Shown here one piece after another: positions 1 to 9,061 of a DNA stretch of 64,000 nucleotides. Each line of letters begins with the position of its first letter. The stretch's first letter is position 1. The stretch spans positions 1,860,001 to 1,924,000 of the forward strand of contig NZ_JALLPK010000001.1 in the NCBI RefSeq assembly GCF_023276375.1. Reading direction: 5' to 3'. The position numbers were made by a program, and so were the translations under genes. The notes under the pieces are model-generated. The model searched no databases. It had not been told where the DNA came from and saw only the letters and a list, made by a program, of their open reading frames with translations. The stretch is from Halocatena marina. GTDB taxonomy: Archaea; Halobacteriota; Halobacteria; Halobacteriales; Haloarculaceae.

Positions 1-268
1 CCCAGCCACCACCGTGAGCGTACACGAGAACTGGGAACGGTGCTGATCCATCCGGTGTATAGATCCTGATTGGGATACCACCAGCAGGACCGTCGATCGT
101 AATGTCCCGTACCGATCCAACAGGTTCGGGATTCTTCGGTGGTGCCCACAGCTCTGCTAAAAGTTTCCGAGCCCCGTCGACAGAAAGCGTACTGAACCGT
201 GGAATCCCCGCATCTTTCCGTTCTTCGAGTACTGCGTTCACATTGGGGTGTGGTACCGTTGCCCTCAT
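1..268 (-). CDS. Alpha/beta hydrolase (esterase/lipase, HSL-like), C-terminal part outside window
   Basis: The reverse strand reads from an ATG at 268 through about 89 codons and runs off the window edge. The N-terminal part has a helical leader, then the stretch PIRIYTPDG followed by FPVLVYAHGGGW. HGGGW is the oxyanion-hole motif of the hormone-sensitive-lipase group of alpha/beta hydrolases, which hydrolyse short carboxylic esters. The nucleophile Ser and the rest of the triad lie outside the window, so only the family can be given and no substrate. The gene is read away from the winged-helix gene at 461-805. Confidence 0.8.
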   Translation of the reverse strand, partial: MRATVPHPNVNAVLEERKDAGIPRFSTLSVDGARKLLAELWAPPKNPEPVGSVRDITIDGPAGGIPIRIYTPDGSAPFPVLVYAHGGGW

Positions 269-460
269 TTCACATCATCCGACCAAACGCTGCAAGCGGT
301 TATAGCTCTACGCCCCGCGAAAGCAAATGACCCAACAACCCGCGTGATGACTGAACTGGTTAGTGTCCAAAATAGATGCGCGAATAACTAGCACACGAAC
401 TGGACGGTGCGCTCGCAGCCCCTGTCCTAACTTCGCTCACACGAACTGCGGAGTGAGGTA

Positions 461-805
461 TTAATTCGAGAGGACCGGTGGCGATTCGTCGTTTTCGCTG
501 GTCGGTTGTGACTCGTTCGTGTGCTCAACGGGTAGTGTATCGAGCAGTTCCGCGGCTGCATCGAGTCGCTCGTCGATCTCGGTAACAAACTCACTCGTTT
601 GGTCCGTTGTGATCGCACCAGTGGCCGTCGGCTCGATGAGTCCTTCTTCTTCGAGGATGCGGAGCGAGTAGCGAACCTTGTGCTTGGGATAGCCCGATGC
701 ATCCGATAGTCGCATGATTCCGATTGGCTCGTGAGCGACTACTAGCTGTAATACTTGCATGTGTCGATCTAGCATATCGACGCGGTCTTCGAGATGACCT
801 ATCAT
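461..805 (-). CDS. Small winged-helix transcriptional regulator-like protein
   Basis: A 114-residue protein. Residues 1-60 look like a winged helix: a helical start (HMQVLQLVVAHEPIGIMRLSD), a recognition-helix region (YPKHKVRYSLRILEEEGLIEP) and a wing (TATGAITTD). The tail of about 35 residues is acidic and Ser/Thr-rich, as in many haloarchaeal proteins. Similar small predicted regulators occur singly in haloarchaea; the target is unknown. It sits between the partial hydrolase and the acyl-CoA dehydrogenase, all on the same strand, with about 190 bp and 285 bp gaps, so it is probably its own transcription unit. Confidence 0.7.
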   Translation of the reverse strand: MIGHLEDRVDMLDRHMQVLQLVVAHEPIGIMRLSDASGYPKHKVRYSLRILEEEGLIEPTATGAITTDQTSEFVTEIDERLDAAAELLDTLPVEHTNESQPTSENDESPPVLSN

Positions 806-1090
806 GGTACATAGTACCTCACACCCCAGTGATTTGAATGTTGTTAATCGCGATTCACATAGTAACCAATTTACTCCGAATTTTGTACGCTACTGCGTTC
901 TGTATGGACAATTCAATAGTTAAAATAAGCAATATTACCTGTGTTTTTCAGACATCTCATTCAGAATTGCTCAACTATATGGTAATACGCAGAACCAGCA
1001 CTGCTCAGACGCAGTTGGTTTATTGTAATCGGTCGTATTCTGGTTGACTCTCGTGGGAGACAACTGCGAGTCGGTGACACCGCACCTCGG

Positions 1091-2257
1091 TTAGTACGAT
1101 CGCGGAAGACCGAGATGGTGCTCAGCAATGAAGTTTTTGACCATCTCGTTCGAAACGGGCGCCGTCTGTGTGAGACGCATATTCTGCCAGATATCGTATA
1201 CTTCGTACTCGCGCGTGAATCCGTTTCCACCGTGGGTCTGAATTGCTTGCGAGGCAGCTTCGGTCGCAAACTCGCTCGTGAGTAGTTTCGCTGCGTTCGC
1301 TTCCATGCCACAATCCTCGCCGTCGTCCCACTTTGAGGCCGCTTCGTACGTTATCTGCCGGGCAGCCATGAGCTTCGCGTAGTGCTCTGCCAGTGGGTGC
1401 TGAATAGCCTGATGGGAGCCGATTGGCTGCCCGAAGACCTCGCGGTCGTTCGCGTACTCGACCGCGAGATCGATCGCCCGGAGTCCACCCCCAAGCGCAC
1501 TCGCTGCTCCCCCGATACGCTCTGTGTTGAGCGTATCGAACAGCAGGTAGAGTCCACCATCCTCGGCCCCTAGAATGTGATCTTCGTGGACTCGGAGCCC
1601 GTCGATGTCAACTTGGTATTGGCGTTCGAACCACTGAACAGTCGTATCAAGCTCTGTGAGCGAGATGCCGTCCCGAGAAGCAGGATCGTCGACAAGAAAC
1701 ATCGTAACCCCGTGAGTAGGATTCGAGCGGTCGAACGCTGTTGTACGCGCTATCAGCAACATTGAATCGGCGTTCTCGACGCCACTGATGAACGTCTTCT
1801 GACCGTTGATGACGAACTCACTCCCATCGCGCTCGGCGTGCGTGTCGATGTTGAGCGTGTTCGTTCCCGCTCGCGGCTCGGTTAATCCCATACAGAACCG
1901 CATCTCGCCGTTGGCAATCTTCGGTAGATACGCTTGCTTCTGGGATTCGGTGCCATGGCGCTGAATACCGATGCCACCAAAGACTGGCGTGAGCACGAAA
2001 ATAATCCCACCCTGCCCGCCTCCGCGAGAAAGTTCCTCAATGACAATAGTCATTTCATGCATTCCCATTCCTTCACCGCCGTACGCTTCGGGAATTGCCA
2101 CTCCGAGCCATCCGTTGTCCGCTAGATCCTGCCAGTACTCTTCCGGGAACTGCTTGGCATCGACGTGTTCGCGCCAGTAAGTGGAATCGTACTCGTCGGC
2201 GATATCGCCAACGGCCTCCCGGATCATGTCACGCATTTCCTTATCAACTGAGGGCAT
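1091..2257 (-). CDS. Acyl-CoA dehydrogenase
   Basis: A 388-residue flavoprotein of normal family length with the N-terminal helical domain, the middle beta domain (CMGLTEPRAGTNTLN, where FAD and substrate bind) and the C-terminal helical domain (AIQTHGGNGFTREYEVYDIWQNMRL). It would introduce the alpha-beta double bond in an acyl-CoA and pass electrons to ETF. The usual C-terminal IYEGT motif with the catalytic Glu is replaced here by TQTAPVSNEM, followed by an HHLGLPRSY end that I associate with a distinct acyl-CoA dehydrogenase subgroup, so the catalytic base may lie elsewhere. Neighbours are other acyl-CoA genes, and the next gene upstream on the same strand is the acyl-CoA ligase, 128 bp away. 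Confidence 0.92.
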   Translation of the reverse strand: MPSVDKEMRDMIREAVGDIADEYDSTYWREHVDAKQFPEEYWQDLADNGWLGVAIPEAYGGEGMGMHEMTIVIEELSRGGGQGGIIFVLTPVFGGIGIQRHGTESQKQAYLPKIANGEMRFCMGLTEPRAGTNTLNIDTHAERDGSEFVINGQKTFISGVENADSMLLIARTTAFDRSNPTHGVTMFLVDDPASRDGISLTELDTTVQWFERQYQVDIDGLRVHEDHILGAEDGGLYLLFDTLNTERIGGAASALGGGLRAIDLAVEYANDREVFGQPIGSHQAIQHPLAEHYAKLMAARQITYEAASKWDDGEDCGMEANAAKLLTSEFATEAASQAIQTHGGNGFTREYEVYDIWQNMRLTQTAPVSNEMVKNFIAEHHLGLPRSY

Positions 2258-2385
2258 ATTCCAGATGCACTACGATCTATAATAACGGTTGTGCCGGGCA
2301 TGCATGGCCACCGAAAACGAAGCTACCAACATAGATATAGATAAACAGTAGAGTAACTGTTACAAATTGAGACTGAGCGATCGCC

Positions 2386-4032
2386 TCAGAGTTCTTCGTC
2401 TGTCGGTTTCAGTGGTTCACCGAGTCGTTCGGATGCGGTTGCTTCGAGCTTGAATCGCTGGACCTTTTGGGTCGCACTCCGGGGAAGTTCTGTAACGAAG
2501 AACACGCGACGTGGATGGGCATAGGTGGCGACATGATCGAGTGTGAATTGACGGAGTTCTTCTTCATCGACCGTCGCTCCGTCCTCGGTAACGACGAACG
2601 CGACTGGTGCTTTGCCTTTCATCTCGTGATCAGCTGCGACGACGGCGGCTTCAGCAACGGCCGGATGATCGTACAGTGCATCCTCGACTTCGGCCGGATA
2701 GACGTTCTCACCGCCGACGATCATCATATCATCAGCACGATCGACGATCCAAAAGTACCCATCGCTGTCGACACGCGCGATGTCTCCCGTGTAGAACCAC
2801 CCATCGTCGTCAAACACTGCTTCAGTCTTCGCAGGACGCTCGTAGTATCCTGTGAACACCTGTGGGCCGCGAACGGCGATCTCTCCGGTGACCTGTGTCT
2901 CGTCGTCGAAATCAATGTTTGCGTTCACAAACGGCGTGAGCTCTTCTGGTTCAATGAGTGTCTCACGGCTGTCAGGATTTGTGAGCTTGAGTTCGATGTT
3001 CGGCACCGGAGGACCGATACACCCCGCAGCCTTGCGAACTCCTCGCGACGGTTCGGTGGTACCAGCAGGCGACGTTTCCGTCATACCCCATCCTTCGGTC
3101 ATTGGAACGTCCCACGCGGCTTCGATTTCGCGTCGGGTCGAATCCGCAAGCGGCGCAGCCGCACAGATGGCGTTCTCTAGCGAGGAAAGGTCGTAGTCTA
3201 ATGGGGAATCTCGGTATTCGCGGAACATCATCGTGTACATCGCTGGTACACCCGCGAAATGGGTTATTGAATGCTCCTGAATGGCGTTGAGCATCGGTTC
3301 TGCTTCGGGCTGGGGCTGAAGTATCATCGTTGCACCCGTATAGAGGAACGTTCCCATGAGCGCGTTCATCGCGTAGACGTGAAAGAGCGGAAGGACGAGC
3401 AGTCCTGTGTCATCAGGATCGAGCGCCAGTCCCCCCGAATCGTAGGATTCGATCGTCGTGAGAAGGTTTTCGTGGGTGAGTAACACCCCTTTGGGCTTTC
3501 CAGTGGTTCCACTAGTGTAGGGCTGACAGGCTACGTCGTCGAACGCGCGTTCGGGTCGATCGAGATCCGCGCTCGCCGCAGCGATGGTGTGCGAATAGTT
3601 AATGCAGCCCTGATCACTCACTCCCGGAATGAACGTCGTTTCCACGTCAGCCGCGCGAGACAGCTGTTTGGCTTCATCTGCGAGCAGTGGCGAGGCGATC
3701 AAATAGTCGACACCCCCGTCTTCGAGTACGAAGACGAGTGTTTCGGGATCCATCCGGAGATTTAGTGGGATCGGGACCGTTCCTGCCTTGATCGCCCCAA
3801 AATACGCGCTTGGAAACTGAAGCGTGTTCGGTATGAGCAACCCAACACGTTCTCCGGCCGCAACACCGGCATCGAGGAGAACATTCGCCACCCGCCTCGA
3901 TTCGGTATCGAGTTCTGCGAACGACTGTTCGCCGCCGAGACCGACGAATGCGGTCTTGTCACCGTACCGGTGGGCAGCCATCGCTGGGAGGTCACCCATG
4001 TGTCGAAGTGGTTTACCGTTGTAGTATTCCAT
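2386..4032 (-). CDS. AMP-forming acyl-CoA synthetase (medium/long-chain fatty acid-CoA ligase family)
   Basis: Activates a carboxylic acid to its CoA thioester with ATP. The P-loop motif YTSGTTGKPKG is near residue 175, the adenylate motif GWGMTET follows, and the C-terminal part has YTGDIARVDSDGYFWIVDR and GGENVYPAEVED. The final lysine motif reads PRSATQKVQRF, where a Gln stands in the usual Gly position before the catalytic Lys. I chose the ATG at 4032 (protein MEYYNGKPLRH, 548 residues), because the five residues upstream of it look like leader; an in-frame ATG at 4047 is possible. It probably supplies substrate to the neighbouring acyl-CoA dehydrogenase. Chain-length preference cannot be read from the sequence. 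Confidence 0.92.
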   Translation of the reverse strand: MEYYNGKPLRHMGDLPAMAAHRYGDKTAFVGLGGEQSFAELDTESRRVANVLLDAGVAAGERVGLLIPNTLQFPSAYFGAIKAGTVPIPLNLRMDPETLVFVLEDGGVDYLIASPLLADEAKQLSRAADVETTFIPGVSDQGCINYSHTIAAASADLDRPERAFDDVACQPYTSGTTGKPKGVLLTHENLLTTIESYDSGGLALDPDDTGLLVLPLFHVYAMNALMGTFLYTGATMILQPQPEAEPMLNAIQEHSITHFAGVPAMYTMMFREYRDSPLDYDLSSLENAICAAAPLADSTRREIEAAWDVPMTEGWGMTETSPAGTTEPSRGVRKAAGCIGPPVPNIELKLTNPDSRETLIEPEELTPFVNANIDFDDETQVTGEIAVRGPQVFTGYYERPAKTEAVFDDDGWFYTGDIARVDSDGYFWIVDRADDMMIVGGENVYPAEVEDALYDHPAVAEAAVVAADHEMKGKAPVAFVVTEDGATVDEEELRQFTLDHVATYAHPRRVFFVTELPRSATQKVQRFKLEATASERLGEPLKPTDEEL

Positions 4033-4202
4033 GTTTCTGATGATCATATTTCCTCATGCATATTAAATATTGACGTGATCTGTCCATTTTAACAATCACT
4101 TTGTGTTGCGAGAGCCAGAAGTGAACATCATAACGTTGTGTGTTGGATATCATCGACTGAATTAATGGCTAGTTTGACATTGTGGGAGAAACGGAGGTAT
4201 GT

Positions 4203-5894
4203 ATGGAAATCGATATCGGTGATGACACTGACGAGGAAACAGCTCGGGCGATCGCGACCGCGATATCGGAACATCTCGGTCGATCAGTCGAGATCGTCGA
4301 CGAGGAGGCTCCAAATACGAGGGAAGCAGACTGGCGTGGGGCTGGATCAGTTGTGACCGAGCGTGAGGAACAACTTCGCGCAGAGATCGAAGCAATCGTA
4401 TCAGGTGGTCCCGAGCGCGGGCACGAGAAGATCGCAGATCTGGGGAAGGTCTTTGTCCGTGATCGTCTCGATATGATCTTCGATACCATCGAGTACGAGG
4501 ATGGGACCTTCGCACGGCAGACGGACGAGGAACTCCCTGCAGACGGGTTGCTAACAGGAGTTGGAACCATCGATGGCCGAACCATCGCATTCACGGCGAA
4601 CGATTACACAGTGAAAGCTGGTTCCTTGGGACAGATGGGTGTCGAGAAAGTGATCCGGATCGAAGAGCGCGCGATGGAGATGGGCATTCCGATGCTCCGA
4701 CTGATCGATTCAACAGGCGCACGCCTCGACACCGCAGAACGCGAGCCGGGCGAGACGCATATGGGACGCTATCACGGCGGGAAGATGTTCTACAATCAGT
4801 GTCGTCTCTCTGGGCAGGTTCCACAGATCGGCGTGCTCTATGGTCCGGATATTGCAGGCTCTGCGTACACTCCCGTCTTCTGTGATTTCCTCATCATGGT
4901 TGCGGACATTTCGGGGATGGCAATCGCCTCACCGCGCATCGTCGAAGCAATGACTGGCGAATCCGTCGACATGGACGCACTCGGTGGCCCGGAGGTCCAC
5001 GCGACCCAGAGCGGAAGCGCAGATCTCGTTGTCCCCGACGAAGCGGCGGCCGCAACAACGGTCCGTTCGCTCCTCTCGTATCTTCCCCAGAGCTACGCCG
5101 AGCAACCACCCACGGATGAATCGATTCCACCGAGAAAGAATCCGAACAGCCTCGACGCTGTCATCCCCGAGCAGCCGAACAAGGCGTACGATGTCCACGA
5201 AACCATCGACCGACTCGTCGATCGAGCATCGTTTTTCGAACTCATGCCCCGCTTCGCTCCGGAGATAGTCACCGGTTTCGCACGAATTGACGGCCGCTCC
5301 GTGGGCGTCGTCGCCAACCAGCCTGAGCACGTCAGCGGAGCCATCTTTCCAGACTCGGCCGATAAGGCCGCAGGGTTCGTCTGGACCTGTGACGCCTACA
5401 ACATCCCGCTGGTCTACCTCTGTGATACGCCAGGATTCATGATCGGTTCAGCGGTCGAACGCGAGGGCGTCCTCCGGAAAGGAAGAAAACTCATCTATGC
5501 AACCTCGAACGCGCAAGTTCCCAAATTCTGTGTGATCATCAGAAAAGCCTACGGGGCGGGAATTTATGCGATGTGTGGACCGTCGTTCGGGGCTGATGCG
5601 ACACTGGCGCTTCCGTCTGCCGAAATCGCGGTCATGGGACCCGACGCCGCTGTCCACGCACTGTTCGGGGGACAACTAGAAGCGATGGAGGACGAAGCGC
5701 GCGAGCAGTTCATCGAAAGCGCAAAAGCGGAGTACCGAAACTACATCGACATCAACGCACAAGCATCGAAGATGCAGGTTGATGAACTCCTTCCTGCGGG
5801 CGATCTCCGCGAACAGCTGAAAGCGCGTCTTGCCGCGTTCAGTACGAAACAACGGTCCGAACGCCCACAACACCACGGAACAGTACTGTTCTGA
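4203..5894 (+). CDS. Acyl-CoA carboxylase carboxyltransferase (beta) subunit, propionyl/methylmalonyl-CoA type
   Basis: A 563-residue member of the biotin-dependent carboxyltransferase family with both crotonase-fold halves (for example LIDSTGARLD and GRYHGGKMF in the N half; LCDTPGFMIG and RKAYGAGIYAMCGP in the C half). It transfers CO2 from carboxybiotin to an acyl-CoA, or works in reverse in decarboxylases. No biotin carboxylase or biotin carrier gene lies in the window, so it must use partners from elsewhere. The first 35 residues (start MEIDIGDDTDEETA) form a small acidic helix-strand unit not normally present at this end of the family. The ATG at 4203 was chosen; one at 4182 is also in frame. 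It is divergent from the ligase gene. Confidence 0.9.
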   Translation: MEIDIGDDTDEETARAIATAISEHLGRSVEIVDEEAPNTREADWRGAGSVVTEREEQLRAEIEAIVSGGPERGHEKIADLGKVFVRDRLDMIFDTIEYEDGTFARQTDEELPADGLLTGVGTIDGRTIAFTANDYTVKAGSLGQMGVEKVIRIEERAMEMGIPMLRLIDSTGARLDTAEREPGETHMGRYHGGKMFYNQCRLSGQVPQIGVLYGPDIAGSAYTPVFCDFLIMVADISGMAIASPRIVEAMTGESVDMDALGGPEVHATQSGSADLVVPDEAAAATTVRSLLSYLPQSYAEQPPTDESIPPRKNPNSLDAVIPEQPNKAYDVHETIDRLVDRASFFELMPRFAPEIVTGFARIDGRSVGVVANQPEHVSGAIFPDSADKAAGFVWTCDAYNIPLVYLCDTPGFMIGSAVEREGVLRKGRKLIYATSNAQVPKFCVIIRKAYGAGIYAMCGPSFGADATLALPSAEIAVMGPDAAVHALFGGQLEAMEDEAREQFIESAKAEYRNYIDINAQASKMQVDELLPAGDLREQLKARLAAFSTKQRSERPQHHGTVLF

Positions 5895-5913
5895 GTCCAA
5901 CTCCGCCCTCAGA

Positions 5914-6759
5914 TTAGAACGGTGAAGACGCGAGCAGTTGGCCACCGTCGACGGCAAAGTAGCCGCCGGTGACGTAGGCGGCCGCAGGACTCGTAAGAAA
6001 GAGCACTGTCGGGACGCAGTCGGCGGGTGTACCGAATCGCTCTGCCGGGATATCTTGAAGAATCTCCTCTGGAAGCTCGCCACCAGCTGCCTCGGTTACG
6101 CCTTCGGTTTCGATGATGCCCGGTGCGATCGTATTCGCCCTGATGTCGTGGACTGCCCATTCGCTCGCTACAGTCTGCATCAGGTTGTGGACACCCGCTT
6201 TTCCCGCGCCAGAGTGAGCGTGATACGGTGCACCTTGTACGCTGTTGGTCGCGCCCATCGAAACGATCGCGCCACCATCATTCTCGATCATGTGTTCGCC
6301 AACGCTCAGTGTGCAGTAGGCCGTTCCGTCGAGGATAGTTCCGACCACGGCGCGCCAGCCGTTCGGCGTCAGCAGCTCGGTCGGGGTGAGAAAGTTCGCA
6401 CCGGCGTTGTTCACAAGCACATCGATACCGCCGAACTCCTCAACCACCGTCTCAGTCATGGTATCGACGCTCTCGTACTCACGAACGTCGACAGTCGTCG
6501 CATACGCTCGTCCACCACGGCTTTCGATTTCCTCGACAACCGGTGTGAGGTGATCCATATTGCGGCTGACAACGGCGACATCCGCGCCGTGATCTGCAAA
6601 CGCGAGTGCAACCGCCTTGCCGATACCAGTACCGCCCCCTGTAACGAGGACAACCCGATCGGCGAACAGATCTTCGGCGAACAGATCGGTGCTCGGAGGC
6701 GTTTCACCGAGACCAACCATCAGCGAATCACCTTCTCGACGCACACTGTTACTCCCCAT
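5914..6759 (-). CDS. SDR-family oxidoreductase, 2,4-dienoyl-CoA / trans-2-enoyl-CoA reductase-like
   Basis: A 281-residue Rossmann-fold enzyme with the cofactor motif TGGGTGIGKA, the NNAG motif and a C-terminal GGYFAVDGGQ end. The active-site region reads PYHAHSGAGKAGVHNLM and not the simple YxxxK spacing. An HSGA(A/G)(K/R)AGV signature is typical of peroxisomal dienoyl-CoA and enoyl-CoA reductases (DECR/PECR group), which need it for unsaturated fatty-acid breakdown. The acyl-CoA neighbourhood supports this reading. Starts at 6759 or 6720 are both possible. It is the last gene of a three-gene minus-strand run (enoyl-CoA hydratase, cleavage enzyme, SDR) with only 22 bp between it and the gene upstream, so an operon is likely. 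Confidence 0.87.
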   Translation of the reverse strand: MGSNSVRREGDSLMVGLGETPPSTDLFAEDLFADRVVLVTGGGTGIGKAVALAFADHGADVAVVSRNMDHLTPVVEEIESRGGRAYATTVDVREYESVDTMTETVVEEFGGIDVLVNNAGANFLTPTELLTPNGWRAVVGTILDGTAYCTLSVGEHMIENDGGAIVSMGATNSVQGAPYHAHSGAGKAGVHNLMQTVASEWAVHDIRANTIAPGIIETEGVTEAAGGELPEEILQDIPAERFGTPADCVPTVLFLTSPAAAYVTGGYFAVDGGQLLASSPF

Positions 6760-6781
6760 TCGAATCGTAGCTCGTTGTATC

Positions 6782-7666
6782 TCATTGTTTCATCCCCAGA
6801 ATTTCCCGCGCTTCGTCGGGTGTCGCGGGTGTTCGACCGACAGCTCGGGTCAGTTTCGCTGCCTGTTCGACGAGTTCGGGATTGGTCGACATCTCACCGT
6901 TTGGTAAATAGAAGTTGTCTTCGAGACCAACACGGATATTACCGCCCATCGAGAGCGCACCAGCGGCGAGTGCCCACTGTTCACGACCGATGCCGATCAC
7001 TTGCCAGTTGGCGTCATCAGGGAGCTGTTTGACCTGATGAACGAGGTTTTCGACTGTCGCTGGGATTCCACCGAGTACACCCATGATGAGACTAAACTGC
7101 AGTGGATGAGAGAGATCATCCATCTTTAATAACGGCTTGATATTTCCAATGTGACCAGTGTCGAAGCACTCCAATTCGGGTTTCACCCCGGCGTCGGCCA
7201 TCGCATTCACGAACTGTCCGATCTCCTCGAAGGAGTTTTCGAACACCATATCGAACACGAACTCCTCGCGGGATTCAGAGTATTTTGCGTAGTTCATCGA
7301 TCCCATGTTCAGCGCCGCGAGATCGGGTTGTGCCTCCTGAATATACTCAATACGCTCTTTGACCGACGCGTGGAGCGCTCCCGTCGAAAAGTTAAGTAGA
7401 ATGTCGGTTCGATCTCTCACCTCATCATAAATATCTTGATAAATTTCTGTGCTGTACGTCGGGCTCCCATCTTCGGTCCGAGCATGAATGTGGGCGATGG
7501 CAGCACCCGCCTCCCGAGCAGCGGCAGCGTCTTCGGCGATCTCTTCGGGCGTATACGGAATCGCTTCGCACTGATCGCGCGTGGTGAGTGCACCGGTGAG
7601 TGCTGCGGAAATAATCGCCCGTTCCGGATCATTTCCTTTGATGGATTGCTGATCGTTAATCGTCAT
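6782..7666 (-). CDS. Beta-keto acid cleavage enzyme (BKACE, DUF849 family)
   Basis: A 294-residue TIM-barrel enzyme of the family of 3-keto-5-aminohexanoate cleavage enzyme. These Zn-dependent enzymes react a beta-keto acid with acetyl-CoA to give acetoacetate and a new CoA ester. The zinc pair appears as HIHAR (His59 and His61), followed by ALNMGSMNYA, ECFDTGHI and PLQFSLIMGVLGGIPAT, all typical of the family. The ATG at 7666 was chosen, because it overlaps the end of the enoyl-CoA hydratase gene by 11 bp (stop at 7656), a sign of translational coupling. Possible substrates include 3-keto-5-aminohexanoate, dehydrocarnitine and other beta-keto acids; which one applies cannot be decided here. 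Confidence 0.88.
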   Translation of the reverse strand: MTINDQQSIKGNDPERAIISAALTGALTTRDQCEAIPYTPEEIAEDAAAAREAGAAIAHIHARTEDGSPTYSTEIYQDIYDEVRDRTDILLNFSTGALHASVKERIEYIQEAQPDLAALNMGSMNYAKYSESREEFVFDMVFENSFEEIGQFVNAMADAGVKPELECFDTGHIGNIKPLLKMDDLSHPLQFSLIMGVLGGIPATVENLVHQVKQLPDDANWQVIGIGREQWALAAGALSMGGNIRVGLEDNFYLPNGEMSTNPELVEQAAKLTRAVGRTPATPDEAREILGMKQ

Positions 7667-8483
7667 TGTTGTCGAGAGAGCGTTCGGTCCACTCAGGCTG
7701 TTCGTCGAGCAAGAATGCGTTGATTCCCTCCTCGGTCGCATCACTCATGGCAAGGAGTGCTATACTCTCGCGCATGTACGAAAGCGCCTCGTGAAATCCC
7801 ATATCGCGTTGGTTGTAGAACGATTCTTTCCCCATTTCGATCATCACTGGTGAGGAAGCCGCGAGATCATCAATGAGATCGTCGAGCTCTGCCTCGAACT
7901 CATCGCTCGGAACAACATCGGTGGTGAGTCCAATTTCGTGGGCCTTCGCAGCATCAATGTGCTCACCCGTAAAGAGCAGTTTGAAACCTTGCTTTTCGTG
8001 GACAGTGCGCATGATTGGTACGAGTGCCTGTGAAGGAAACATGCCAATATTCGCCTCGGGGGTTCCAAAGGTCGCATCGTCGGAGGCAAGGACGAGATCA
8101 CAGGCCGCTGCAAGACCCATCCCTCCAGCGAGGCAGTAGCCTTCGACAGCGGCAACGACCAGCGCGCCGGTATCGATCAGTTGTTCCATCAGCTCTGCTA
8201 GCCCCGAAAAGCTGTTTCGGTACGCCTGTGGTCCTTTTCCGACGTTCGATGCTATACTCTTGAGGTCGCCACCCGAGGAGAACGTTCCAGCAGCGCCACG
8301 GATGACGACAACGCGTGCTGGACCTGCATCAGCAGCCGCAAGCACAGCACTCAGCCCCTCAAGAACATTCTCGTTCATCGCATTGTGCTGTTCGGGTCGG
8401 TCGATTACTGCTCTGATCACCAGCTCGTCGTCGCTGACGGTTACTGTGAGATCCTCGTTTCCATCTATGTTCGTTTCGGTCAT
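7656..8483 (-). CDS. Enoyl-CoA hydratase/isomerase (crotonase) family protein
   Basis: A 275-residue crotonase-fold enzyme. The oxyanion-hole segments are present as AAGTFSSGGDLKS and EGYCLAGGMGLAAACD. Of the two catalytic glutamates of classical enoyl-CoA hydratase, the second (in GTPEANIGMFP) is present, while the first, expected in the second segment, is absent (hydrophobic residues instead), as in isomerases and other crotonase variants. Hydration is therefore not certain. The ATG at 8483 gives MTETNIDG; the ORF is open further upstream to 8576, but that part is Arg-rich and not haloarchaeal in composition. It is the first gene of the operon with the cleavage enzyme and the SDR. Confidence 0.87.
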   Translation of the reverse strand: MTETNIDGNEDLTVTVSDDELVIRAVIDRPEQHNAMNENVLEGLSAVLAAADAGPARVVVIRGAAGTFSSGGDLKSIASNVGKGPQAYRNSFSGLAELMEQLIDTGALVVAAVEGYCLAGGMGLAAACDLVLASDDATFGTPEANIGMFPSQALVPIMRTVHEKQGFKLLFTGEHIDAAKAHEIGLTTDVVPSDEFEAELDDLIDDLAASSPVMIEMGKESFYNQRDMGFHEALSYMRESIALLAMSDATEEGINAFLLDEQPEWTERSLDNNDD

Positions 8484-9061
8484 CGGTGCGCTCCTCGAAA
8501 CACGTTTACGTCCAATTCGTCTGTGCAGGGTACTGCTACGGTTGATACCATTAGATCGGGCTCGGATTGTTCGCACGGTCGTTCAGTTTCCCAGAATGTG
8601 TCGTCCGTCATCGTTCGAATATCTGTGTTTTCGTCTTTGTTCGCTTCATTCTAGCTTTCGTGTATGGCTAATAATTCTATTCCGCGAAATGCAGGGGTGT
8701 TTTTATAATACGAAGAATACGGTAGACGTAGACGTTATATCGTCTATGAGTGGGTGGAGAGAAGAACAAACCACTAGATTCAAAGATACGACTATCCAGA
8801 ACAATTAAATGTAGATGTATGATTGTAATGCCTCGGATAGAAGGGGTTTGAATAGAGGGGAAAGGTCAACAAGCCTCTCACGATACGGACCACTATTCGA
8901 ATAAAAATTATGGATTCTAGATCACATCGAAACGTATGGGATGCTATGTACGATTGACATAGCATTTAAGTGTTCATAGCGTCTACAGTAGAACGGAGGC
9001 AAAGAAGTCGAGATTCATCTCGACCTGTTCAATTCTAAGCACACTCTGCACCCACACCATT
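8484..9061. other. Intergenic region upstream of the TFB gene
   Basis: A 578-bp AT-rich gap between divergent genes. I see no credible gene. A TATA-like element (catttaag, 8963-8970) lies about 95 bp before the TFB start, which would give an untranslated leader of roughly 65 nt. A half-site of the 22-bp dyad described elsewhere (tatgattgtaat) lies near 8818-8829. Confidence 0.5.

Noticed and set aside
838-1047. 69-codon ORF in the gap 806-1090
   Set aside because: Ile/Cys/Asn-rich product and AT-rich DNA; nothing supports coding.
5938-7032. Plus-strand ORF of 364 codons
   Set aside because: Antisense to the SDR and cleavage-enzyme genes; Arg/His/Cys-rich composition unlike haloarchaeal proteins.
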